Position numbers and translations under genes: made by a program. The notes under the pieces were generated by a model. It had not been told where the DNA came from. It did not search any database and was given only the letters and a program-made list of their open reading frames with translations. Shown one piece after another: positions 1-5,005 of a stretch of 5,397 nucleotides of DNA. How positions within the stretch are numbered: the first letter of the stretch is position 1; each line of letters starts with the position of its first letter. Source of the stretch: JANXQG01 sp037147235 (GTDB lineage: Bacteria; Planctomycetota; Planctomycetia; Pirellulales; Thermoguttaceae); NCBI GenBank assembly GCA_037147235.1, contig JBAWVO010000384.1, forward strand, positions 1 to 5,397, in the 5' to 3' direction.

Positions 1-82
1 ATTCACACCCCAAAAACCCACCCCACCGGGCCATCTAACCCCGAAATCCGTTGCTACTTTCCGAAAAATCTTTTTCTGTTGC

Positions 83-111
83 TTGACAAAAAATCCAATC
101 TGTGCGATACT
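83..111 (+). promoter_or_regulatory. Sigma70-type promoter for the PEP-CTERM genes
   Basis: A perfect -35 box TTGACA (83-88) is followed after 17 bp by GATACT (106-111), which matches four of six bases of TATAAT. Transcription would begin near 118. The -10 box continues as ATACTAAC, the same eight bases found at the predicted promoter of the Rpn gene. This is the only good promoter I see ahead of 361, and nothing comparable lies in front of the second start at 1228, so the two PEP-CTERM parts would share one transcript. Confidence 0.6.
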
Positions 112-346
112 AACGTCTGTTCTGATTAGACGAGAGTTCACATACACCACGGCGGGATGAGCCAAAAACTCGTCCAAAAACGAAATTTTCAGCGAATAGG
201 TTTGTCGAACAAACGAAAAGCGGACATTCAAGGTCATGAATTGAACGGCTTGTCCCCAAGAGGTCCTCTTTTCTCATTCGCGGGTCTTTCGTAACGGTCT
301 TTTGAATTTTCCGTCCTGCAATACTATTCTTCATCACTTTTGTTTC

Positions 347-353
347 AGGAGAG
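347..353 (+). promoter_or_regulatory. Ribosome binding site deciding the start at 361
   Basis: AGGAGAG lies 7 nt before ATG 361. It favours this ATG over the in-frame TTG at 340, which would put seven extra residues before an otherwise perfect signal peptide. Confidence 0.75.
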
Positions 354-360
354 CTTGGAA

Positions 361-3219
361 ATGAAACGATCACTTTGCTTTTTGCTGTCTGCGGCAATCT
401 TGGGCCTGTTGCCCTCGTTCGCCCAGGCAACAACAGCCTTTCAGGCGTCGGAAATCTCGACGCTTGATCTAGGTGCCGGCACGGGGAACGTCGGTGGCTT
501 GCTCATGTTGCAAAACACCGGCTACGTCATCACCACCAGTGCCACTGGTTCGGGTATCACGTATACCCACCATAACCCTGGTGGCGGTACCACCGTTACC
601 ACGGGCTTCGTGGGACTGATGAACGCCTTGAGTGATGGTCGCGGGTCCGCTGCGACCCAGGGCATCACGTCGGTGAACCTCAGGGGTTCTGGTGGTACAG
701 CCGCCGCCTTCTATGGGGTTGGATATGTCAATAACGATGTCCGCAAAACTACTTCCTGGGGTAAGGTTACTATTGCTACCACGGGCAATTTGGCACTGCT
801 TCGAGAAACGTGGCTGGGCGACGCCAACATGGACGGTAGGGTAGATAGTAACGATTACTCCTTGTGGTCCGGCCAGTATTCTAACCCGATTGCTACCAAC
901 AATGTGTGGTATTTTGGCGACTTCAACTCGGATGGCAAGGTTGACAGCAATGATTATTCCTATTGGTCCGCATCGTACTCGAACAATCTGACGTCGGTGG
1001 GAGGGTCCGCCTCGCCAATTCAGTTCTCTCAGTTGTCGGCAGGTCCGATCGGCATAACGGCTGTCCCTGAGCCGAGTACCATGTCGGGCGGCATAACGGC
1101 TGTCCCTGAGCCGAGTACCCTTGCCCTCTGTCTAGCCGGTGCCGTTGGCCTCCTTGGTTTTAGTCTTCGCAGGTTTCGCAAATCGAAATCAAACAACGTA
1201 TCTCAAACTCTTCAAGGATCTAGCTTCATGAGAAAGTGCTTCTTGGCAGTCGTGGCAATCGCCACCCTCGCGGCCGTGAACACGGCCCGTGCCGAAATAG
1301 TGATGTCCTACAGCTTGGTGGTGGACTCGATTTGGGATAATTCTAGCTTTGATAACCAGTACACAGAAGGTAATCAATACGCTCTTGTTGGCGGGAACTA
1401 TGCATTTGCGGAGGGTATTCATGACGCCTATGTCCGCATGGCGGTTGTAGCCACGATCGTCACCCCTACGGCGGTGAACCCTGCTACGAATGGAATCAAC
1501 TACGCAGCATTGAATTTCATTGGATCTCAAACCGGTATGGGATCAAGCAGTGGATTGGCCTCGACTGTCAATACGGGTGTTATGGGACTTACCTATACCG
1601 GGGTTCCCCTGTACTCCTACGTGCCGAAAAGTCTTACAGTTCCCAGGACCGAATGGGTGCCTGACTTCACGACGAAAGGTTATCACGATGGTATGGCTGC
1701 CGAAGATCCAATGATAATTGGCCATAATGGTCAGTACACCCAAACCAGCGGTACTATTGACAATGCATTCATAGCAGCCTATCGTGAACAATCGATTACA
1801 ATGGCAAATTCAGCGAGTAGAACAGCGAACTGGAATGGCACGGGTGCCTATAATTCTGCTTGGGTCTATAGTCTATCCGGTTCAGTAGTGTCGTCTGGCT
1901 CGGCCTCCAGTAGCTATTCGCTTGGGTATTCTAGCACCAGCAACCACAAACTTACCGATACAAGTTATCTTCTCGGTGAATTGGACTATACGATCGCTGG
2001 TGCTTCCCTGGGTGGAGCCGCGTCCGTTCTGGCGGAACCTATTGACAACACACTTGGTCACAGTGCAATCATTATGGTGGGTGGCGTAAAAATGATGGCC
2101 GACAGTTCGGTTACCACCACAAGCGGTTCGATTGCTTCCAGTGCACCTGTCACATTTACTATGTTTGGCGAGACCCCCTCCGCCTCCAGCGGCACAGCCA
2201 ATCACGCGTGGGACGGGACCATCGGTGATGTCCTTACGGGCGGGACGGTGAGTGTCGGCGGCTTGTTGGCCAACACGGGTACCGACCCGATCAACTGGAT
2301 CGTGAACGGCTCCGTGGACGCTGGCTCGACCTACGGTTCCATTGCTTCCACCTCCGGCTCGGCTGCGGCTGCGGGAGGCGGTTCCGCAACCACTAGTAAC
2401 ATCTTCACCGCCAACGGCTCTGCCGCCGTATTCGGGCACGTAGCTCTTACGCTCACCCCGACAGGCGGCTCCCAGTATGGATCAAGCACAATGACTGTCA
2501 TCGGCGGCACGCAGTCGAACCCGTTGGTCAATGTCATCGGCCACTCCGCCCCGCCCCCGGCTGGCGGAGCCACGTTTGCTTCCCCGCTCAGCACATTGTC
2601 CATTCTCTCCGGGACAAGCTTGGCTGGATTGCAGACCACGATGGGAACTTCCGGTTCCTACGGCATCGGGCAGACCTCGGCCACCATCTTGTCCGGTAGC
2701 CAAAGCACAACAGGTACCATCAGCATGAAGTGGCGTTCCCGGACCGCTGACGAGTCGACGTCGAGCCGGCCCCAACTGGTCAGCGACATTGTCAATCTGA
2801 CGGGCACGGGAACTGCAAACAACTATGTCTTGCAGATGACCTACGACCCGACCCTGTTTGGCCAAAACGGTACGCTCACGGTAACAGAAGCCATCAGCAA
2901 GGGGTTGCTCTATCTCGCCACGAAGAATCTCAGCGGCGCCTGGGTCAATGCCACATTTACTAACACGGGTAATGGGACTATCGTATCGGCAGGTCAGGCG
3001 GGCACGTACGCCGCTGCCCGTGACTCTGGCACTGGTCACACCCTTGCCCAAATGTTGGGTTCTTGGGGTATCGATACCGTTAACTACGCCGTTTGGGCCG
3101 TGGTCAATCACGAAGGAGATTTTGCCGCCGTCCCCGAGCCGGGCACCCTTGCCCTCCTCGCCGCCGGTGCCGTTGCCTTGGGCCTTGCGTACCGCCGTCG
3201 CAAGTCCGTAAAGGCCTAG
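361..3219 (+). CDS. Fused double PEP-CTERM protein (dockerin-type protein joined to a second exported protein)
   Basis: This 952-residue frame is read as two exported proteins in series. Residues 1-23 are a signal peptide (MKRSLCFLLSAA..., cleavage after AQA). Residues 24-150 are Gly/Thr-rich and of no family I know. Residues 153-207 hold two dockerin-type calcium-binding repeats. A doubled VPEPST motif (235-240 and 248-253), a hydrophobic segment (254-269) and the basic tail RRFRKSK form a PEP-CTERM signal, which normally ends a protein and is processed by an exosortase. Here no stop follows: about 15 codons later the frame runs into a new Met (residue 290) with its own signal peptide and a 663-residue protein ending in a second PEP-CTERM. 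Either a stop codon was lost or a frameshift joined two genes, or this is a true polyprotein. The terminator at 3244 ends the unit. The function of either part is unknown beyond cell-surface or extracellular placement. Confidence 0.8.
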   Translation: MKRSLCFLLSAAILGLLPSFAQATTAFQASEISTLDLGAGTGNVGGLLMLQNTGYVITTSATGSGITYTHHNPGGGTTVTTGFVGLMNALSDGRGSAATQGITSVNLRGSGGTAAAFYGVGYVNNDVRKTTSWGKVTIATTGNLALLRETWLGDANMDGRVDSNDYSLWSGQYSNPIATNNVWYFGDFNSDGKVDSNDYSYWSASYSNNLTSVGGSASPIQFSQLSAGPIGITAVPEPSTMSGGITAVPEPSTLALCLAGAVGLLGFSLRRFRKSKSNNVSQTLQGSSFMRKCFLAVVAIATLAAVNTARAEIVMSYSLVVDSIWDNSSFDNQYTEGNQYALVGGNYAFAEGIHDAYVRMAVVATIVTPTAVNPATNGINYAALNFIGSQTGMGSSSGLASTVNTGVMGLTYTGVPLYSYVPKSLTVPRTEWVPDFTTKGYHDGMAAEDPMIIGHNGQYTQTSGTIDNAFIAAYREQSITMANSASRTANWNGTGAYNSAWVYSLSGSVVSSGSASSSYSLGYSSTSNHKLTDTSYLLGELDYTIAGASLGGAASVLAEPIDNTLGHSAIIMVGGVKMMADSSVTTTSGSIASSAPVTFTMFGETPSASSGTANHAWDGTIGDVLTGGTVSVGGLLANTGTDPINWIVNGSVDAGSTYGSIASTSGSAAAAGGGSATTSNIFTANGSAAVFGHVALTLTPTGGSQYGSSTMTVIGGTQSNPLVNVIGHSAPPPAGGATFASPLSTLSILSGTSLAGLQTTMGTSGSYGIGQTSATILSGSQSTTGTISMKWRSRTADESTSSRPQLVSDIVNLTGTGTANNYVLQMTYDPTLFGQNGTLTVTEAISKGLLYLATKNLSGAWVNATFTNTGNGTIVSAGQAGTYAAARDSGTGHTLAQMLGSWGIDTVNYAVWAVVNHEGDFAAVPEPGTLALLAAGAVALGLAYRRRKSVKA
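817..981 (+). other. Dockerin type I-like repeat pair
   Basis: Two EF-hand-like loops fit D-x-N-x-D-G-x-V-D-x-x-D: D154, N156, D158, D162, D165 (GDANMDGRVDSND) and D187, N189, D191, D195, D198 (GDFNSDGKVDSND). All acidic ligand positions are intact in both. Each loop is followed by a YS-W-S helix-like stretch. In cellulosome bacteria such pairs bind cohesins. In planctomycetes they are common just before PEP-CTERM tails, and their partner is usually unknown. No cohesin is present in this window. Confidence 0.85.
1051..1119 (+). repeat. In-frame 39-bp duplication doubling the PEP motif
   Basis: A 30-bp sequence starting GGCATAACGGCTGTCC occurs exactly at 1051-1080 and again at 1090-1119, with 9 bp between. 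The period of 39 bp is 13 codons, so the frame is kept and the protein reads ITAVPEPST twice. Only the second copy is followed directly by the hydrophobic segment. The perfect identity suggests a recent event. Confidence 0.9.
1214..1218 (+). promoter_or_regulatory. Internal ribosome binding site for the second PEP-CTERM gene
   Basis: AAGGA sits 9 nt before ATG 1228. A well-placed Shine-Dalgarno inside an open frame, right before a signal peptide, indicates that the downstream part was, or still is, translated from its own start. Confidence 0.6.
1228..3219 (+). CDS. PEP-CTERM exported protein, second half of the fusion (alternative start)
   Basis: From ATG 1228 this is a 663-residue exported protein. 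Residues 1-22 are a clear signal peptide (MRKCFLAVVAIATLAAV..., cleavage after ARA). Residues 23 to about 310 are Ser/Thr/Gly/Tyr-rich with no family I recognise. Residues 310-480 are GC-rich in DNA and Gly/Ser/Ala-rich, probably beta-structured. Residues 498-634 carry a module I associate with planctomycete PEP-CTERM proteins: ISMKWRSR, SDIVNLTG, YVLQMTYDP, LLYLA, WGIDTVNYAVWAVVNH. Residues 635-663 are the PEP-CTERM tail: VPEPGT, a hydrophobic Ala/Leu/Gly segment, then YRRRK. It would be exported by Sec and anchored or processed by an exosortase encoded elsewhere. It is in frame with the upstream gene, with no stop between, so it may be made by internal initiation at the AAGGA site, as part of the fusion, or both. 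Confidence 0.65.
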   Translation: MRKCFLAVVAIATLAAVNTARAEIVMSYSLVVDSIWDNSSFDNQYTEGNQYALVGGNYAFAEGIHDAYVRMAVVATIVTPTAVNPATNGINYAALNFIGSQTGMGSSSGLASTVNTGVMGLTYTGVPLYSYVPKSLTVPRTEWVPDFTTKGYHDGMAAEDPMIIGHNGQYTQTSGTIDNAFIAAYREQSITMANSASRTANWNGTGAYNSAWVYSLSGSVVSSGSASSSYSLGYSSTSNHKLTDTSYLLGELDYTIAGASLGGAASVLAEPIDNTLGHSAIIMVGGVKMMADSSVTTTSGSIASSAPVTFTMFGETPSASSGTANHAWDGTIGDVLTGGTVSVGGLLANTGTDPINWIVNGSVDAGSTYGSIASTSGSAAAAGGGSATTSNIFTANGSAAVFGHVALTLTPTGGSQYGSSTMTVIGGTQSNPLVNVIGHSAPPPAGGATFASPLSTLSILSGTSLAGLQTTMGTSGSYGIGQTSATILSGSQSTTGTISMKWRSRTADESTSSRPQLVSDIVNLTGTGTANNYVLQMTYDPTLFGQNGTLTVTEAISKGLLYLATKNLSGAWVNATFTNTGNGTIVSAGQAGTYAAARDSGTGHTLAQMLGSWGIDTVNYAVWAVVNHEGDFAAVPEPGTLALLAAGAVALGLAYRRRKSVKA

Positions 3220-3330
3220 TTCTCGTTTGAATCCAAGCTCGGGAAAGCCCCGTGGATCTCGTTGATCCGCGGGGTTTTTCCTTTTCTTGGCGGGACCCCA
3301 TTCTTTCGACAGAAATATGAGGAGCAGAAA
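3131..3330 (+). repeat. 200-bp direct repeat, copy 1
   Basis: These 200 bp recur without a difference at 4857-5056 (offset 1726). The block covers the last 29 codons of the PEP-CTERM gene with its TAG, the terminator, and the first CAGAAA-type repeat module. Identity stops sharply on the left (G3130 versus C4856) and on the right (A3331 versus T5057). An exact match that includes non-coding DNA points to recent duplication rather than convergence. Confidence 0.95.
3244..3279 (+). terminator. Intrinsic terminator of the PEP-CTERM gene
   Basis: An 11-bp stem, 3248-3258 with 3264-3274 (CCCCGTGGATC against GATCCGCGGGG, one T-G wobble), closes a TCGTT loop and is followed by TTTTT at 3275-3279. 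AAAG before the stem can pair into the T-run. It begins 24 nt after the stop codon at 3219. Confidence 0.9.
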
Positions 3331-3339
3331 AATAAGAAA
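3300..3339 (+). repeat. CAGAAA-type periodic repeat module, forward
   Basis: CAGAAA occurs at 3310 and 3325, a period of 15 bp, within a purine-rich stretch that starts ATTCTTTCGACAGAAATA. Bases 3300-3330 match 3575-3605 with one difference (T3318 versus C3593) and match 5026-5056 exactly, so this is the most repeated module in the window. Confidence 0.8.
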
Positions 3340-3350
3340 GAAAGAGATTG

Positions 3351-3465
3351 AACCACGGATAACACGGAAGACACGGATAGGGGAAGACAAAGATTCTTTC
3401 CATCTTCCTGTCTTTTATCTCCCTGTCTTTTCCCCATCCGTGTTCCATCCGTGTTTCATCCGTGG
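3351..3465. repeat. ACCACGGAT-type inverted repeat pair with an inverted CAGAAA module between
   Basis: The forward arm (3351-3378) has CACGGA at 3354, 3363 and 3372, a 9-bp period. The opposing arm (3436-3465) reads ATCCGTG at 3436, 3447 and 3458, an 11-bp period, and is the reverse complement type. Between them, 3402-3433 has two units around CCTGTCTTTT, 15 bp apart, which are the CAGAAA family on the other strand. The arms could pair as an imperfect hairpin. I recall ACCACGGAT repeats as frequent intergenic elements in planctomycetes and related phyla; I know of no firm function. Confidence 0.75.
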
Positions 3466-3492
3466 CCCTTTTCCTCCCCCTTTCCCCCTTTC

Positions 3493-3524
3493 TTTTCGTG
3501 TTTTTCGTGTTTTTCGTGGTTCCC
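3493..3524 (-). repeat. ACCACGAAA-type periodic repeat, copy 1
   Basis: TTCGTG recurs with CGTG at 3497, 3506 and 3515, a 9-bp period, ending in GTGGTTCCCC. On the minus strand this is AACCACGAAA followed by two ACACGAAAA units. A near copy in the same orientation is at 3753-3785. Confidence 0.8.
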
Positions 3525-3536
3525 CTCTTTCTTTCT

Positions 3537-3657
3537 TTTGCGCCCTTTGCGCCCTCTCGCGGTGAATCCTAATAATTCTTTCGACAGAAATACGAGGAGC
3601 AGAAATATAGGAGGGGGAGGGAGAATTCACCGCAAAAGACCGCAGAGAGCGCAAAAG
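3537..3657. repeat. ACCGCAAAG-type inverted repeat pair flanking a CAGAAA module
   Basis: The left arm (3537-3567) is in minus orientation: TGCG at 3539 and 3548, then TCGCGGTGAAT. The right arm (3625-3657) is in plus orientation: ATTCACCGCAAAAGACCGC, with CGCA at 3631, 3641 and 3650. Between them, 3575-3621 holds the second ATTCTTTCGACAG module followed by a G-rich GGAGGGGGAGGG. The right arm and its neighbours are duplicated at 5311-5397. Confidence 0.8.
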
Positions 3658-3735
3658 ACAGGAGAAAGAAAGATAGGAGAAAGATAAATATCCTTCCCGT
3701 CCATTATTATTTTTCTGTCCCCTTATCTTTCTGTC
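3658..3735. repeat. Opposed AGGAGAAAGA and TTTCTGTC periodic modules
   Basis: AGGAGAAAGA occurs at 3660 and 3675 (15-bp period) on the plus strand. TTTCTGTC occurs at 3712 and 3728 (16-bp period), the CAGAAA family inverted. AGAAAGATAA (3678-3687) and TTATCTTTCT (3723-3732) are exact inverted repeats and could form a stem. The duplicate near the window end has one AGGAGAAAGA unit fewer. Confidence 0.7.
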
Positions 3736-3752
3736 CTCCCTCCTCCCCCCGC

Positions 3753-3785
3753 CTTTCGTGTATTTCGTGTTTTTCGTGGTTCCCC
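3753..3785 (-). repeat. ACCACGAAA-type periodic repeat, copy 2
   Basis: CGTG occurs at 3757, 3766 and 3775, again a 9-bp period, followed by GTTCCCC as in the copy at 3493-3524. It lies just upstream of the Rpn promoter and is the last module before that gene. Confidence 0.8.
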
Positions 3786-3803
3786 TTCCCCCTCCTCGGG
3801 TTC

Positions 3804-3812
3804 TGGTATACT
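3804..3812 (+). promoter_or_regulatory. Extended -10 promoter of the Rpn gene
   Basis: TGGTATACT fits the extended -10 form TGnTATAAT with one mismatch. No good -35 box is present 17 bp upstream (CCTTCC), which is usual for extended -10 promoters. The start of transcription would be near 3819, about 48 nt before ATG 3867. The bases ATACTAAC are identical to those at the first promoter in the window. Confidence 0.5.
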
Positions 3813-3866
3813 AACCGGTCTGGCTTGAATCTCGAACTGTGTTCTTTTTTCCCCCTGGGGATCCTT

Positions 3867-4829
3867 ATGCCGCTTGGAATTCGCCCTACGAATGATTTTG
3901 CGTTCAAGAAGACATTCGGAACCCCGGAGAATCGCGTCGCCTTGATCAGCCTACTCAATGCAATTCTCGATCTCGCGTCGCCGATTATCGAGGTCACGCT
4001 CGAAAATCCCTACAATCTGCAAGATTACAAGGACGATAAACTATCGATTCTCGACGTCAAGGCCGTCGATCAGTCGGGAGCCATCTACGACATCGAAATG
4101 CAACTCACGATTTTTGAGGGCCTAGTTCAACGGATCGTTTTTTATGGTTGTGAGCTCTATGCCGGCCAACTGAAGGAAGGCGACGACTACACAAAGGCCC
4201 ATCCTGTTTTTTCGATCTGCTTGGTCGACGGGATTCTTTGGAAGGATGCAACAAAAGTCCACCATGCGTTTCGTCTCACCGACGCAGAATCGGGCCGGGT
4301 TTTGGAAGAAACCTTGGAGATTCACACGCTGGAGCTTGGGAGGTATAATTTAAGGGAGGCGGACCTGAAGGGAGCCGGGATGCTCGATTGCTGGCTATTC
4401 TGGTTTCTTCATGCCCACGAGTACGAAGCCGACGCACTGTTGAAATTGTTTCCCCAGCAAGCGATCCGGCAAGCGACGCAAACGATCGTTAATATAGCGC
4501 AAGTAACCGAGGACAAAGTGATGTACGACGCACGCGAAAAAGCGATTCGAGACCAACAATGGGCCCTGAACTCCGCCCACCGCGAAGGTGTGCGTGAAGG
4601 TGAGCTGAGAGGCGAGCTTAGAGGCGAGATCAAAGGCGAGATCAAAGGCGAGATCAAAGGCGAGATCAAAGGCAAGATCGAAGGTGAGATCAAATTGATC
4701 CGAACGCTTCAGGCAATACTTTGCATGCCTGTCCGCGAGGAACAGGAACTACGAGCATTGGACCTTGCCCAACTTGAATCGCTGACCCAAAACCTGCAAG
4801 AACAACTGCGCAACCGAACGTCTTCGTAA
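3867..4829 (+). CDS. Rpn family recombination-promoting nuclease / putative transposase (PDDEXK_2)
   Basis: A 320-residue protein. The N-terminus PLGIRPTNDFAFKKTFG is the family hallmark (ND-x-A-FK-x-x-FG). The PD-(D/E)xK core is visible as ILDVK (D63) and IEMQ (E77-x-Q79), with Gln in place of the usual Lys, as in this family. Residues 241-276 are a charged run of GE-rich tetrapeptides, likely helical, and the tail 277-320 is Leu/Gln/Glu-rich. Length fits the family (about 300). Characterised E. coli Rpn proteins are DNA endonucleases that raise RecA-independent recombination; activity here is inferred. ATG 3867 has GGGGA 5 nt upstream. An in-frame TTG at 3825 would add 14 residues ahead of the conserved start and is less likely. 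It stands alone, among repeats, with no terminator of its own directly after the stop. Confidence 0.9.
   Translation: MPLGIRPTNDFAFKKTFGTPENRVALISLLNAILDLASPIIEVTLENPYNLQDYKDDKLSILDVKAVDQSGAIYDIEMQLTIFEGLVQRIVFYGCELYAGQLKEGDDYTKAHPVFSICLVDGILWKDATKVHHAFRLTDAESGRVLEETLEIHTLELGRYNLREADLKGAGMLDCWLFWFLHAHEYEADALLKLFPQQAIRQATQTIVNIAQVTEDKVMYDAREKAIRDQQWALNSAHREGVREGELRGELRGEIKGEIKGEIKGEIKGKIEGEIKLIRTLQAILCMPVREEQELRALDLAQLESLTQNLQEQLRNRTSS
4587..4694 (+). repeat. 12-bp tandem repeat coding for GEIK tetrapeptides
   Basis: Nine 12-bp units encode GVRE, GELR, GELR, four identical GEIK, GKIE and GEIK. The four units at 4623-4670 are identical in DNA (GGCGAGATCAAA); the outer units have diverged. Because the unit is a multiple of three, slippage would change the length of the helical linker without breaking the frame. 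Similar Gly/Glu-rich runs near the C-terminus are typical of Rpn proteins. Confidence 0.95.
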
Positions 4830-4838
4830 AAATAGAAA

Positions 4839-4856
4839 ATTTACCGCAAAGAGTCC
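4839..4856 (+). repeat. Partial ACCGCAAAG-type module after the Rpn gene
   Basis: ATTTACCGCAAAGAGTCC begins 10 nt after the Rpn stop and resembles the start of the ATTCACCGCAAAAGACC arm at 3625. It is cut off at 4856/4857, where the duplicated 200-bp block begins, so the junction of the duplication lies inside this module. Confidence 0.55.
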
Positions 4857-4858
4857 TC

Positions 4859-4945
4859 CCCGAGCCGGGCACCCTTGCCCTCCTCGCCGCCGGTGCCGTT
4901 GCCTTGGGCCTTGCGTACCGCCGTCGCAAGTCCGTAAAGGCCTAG
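4859..4945 (+). pseudogene. Orphan PEP-CTERM gene tail
   Basis: Twenty-eight codons and a TAG repeat the last residues of the PEP-CTERM protein: PEPGT, the hydrophobic Ala/Leu segment and YRRRKSVKA. There is no start codon, no ribosome binding site and no signal peptide, and the frame differs from that of the Rpn gene. It is a dead fragment carried along in the duplicated block. Confidence 0.9.
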
Positions 4946-4969
4946 TTCTCGTTTGAATCCAAGCTCGGG

Positions 4970-5005
4970 AAAGCCCCGTGGATCTCGTTGATCCGCGGGG
5001 TTTTT
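4970..5005 (+). terminator. Duplicated intrinsic terminator, now downstream of the Rpn gene
   Basis: An exact copy of the hairpin and T-run at 3244-3279: stem 4974-4984 with 4990-5000, then TTTTT. No other terminator lies between the Rpn stop at 4829 and here, so Rpn transcripts probably end at this site. Confidence 0.85.

Larger units (their letters stand above)
1..360 (+). other. Upstream non-coding region and long 5' leader
   Basis: No convincing gene is present. Bases 1-82 show nothing I can name. From the predicted start of transcription near 118 to the ATG at 361 there would be an untranslated leader of about 240 nt. It contains small palindromes: CGTCT/AGACG (114-118 with 128-132, at the predicted 5' end), GTTTGT/ACAAAC around a CGA loop (200-214), and AAGAG/CTCTT (258-270). 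None has the shape of a riboswitch family I recognise, and none is followed by a U-tract. A minus-strand open frame across this region (110-433) has no family resemblance and overlaps the signal peptide region, so I treat it as spurious. The leader may be regulatory, but the sequence does not prove it. Confidence 0.5.

Noticed and set aside
340..360. TTG at 340 as the start of the fused protein
   Set aside because: It would overlap the ribosome binding site and place acidic residues ahead of the signal peptide; ATG 361 is better on both counts.
110..433. Minus-strand open frame of 107 residues over the leader
   Set aside because: No recognisable domain, overlaps the promoter and signal peptide region of a well-supported gene, and lacks a clear ribosome binding site.
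2482..3390. Long minus-strand open frame (302 residues) opposite the PEP-CTERM gene
   Set aside because: It is a shadow in GC-rich coding DNA; it would run through the terminator in reverse and its translation shows no family features.
3610..3621. Possible G-quadruplex in the G-rich run
   Set aside because: Only short uneven G-tracts are present; a stable four-tract, three-layer structure cannot be drawn with confidence.
3287..3687. Several low-complexity open frames on both strands of the repeat mosaic
   Set aside because: Their Phe/Pro/Arg/Lys-rich translations simply follow the periodic DNA repeats.
3300..3785. Possible CRISPR array
   Set aside because: Periods of 9-16 bp, no constant spacer length, units degenerate and in both orientations, and no cas genes.
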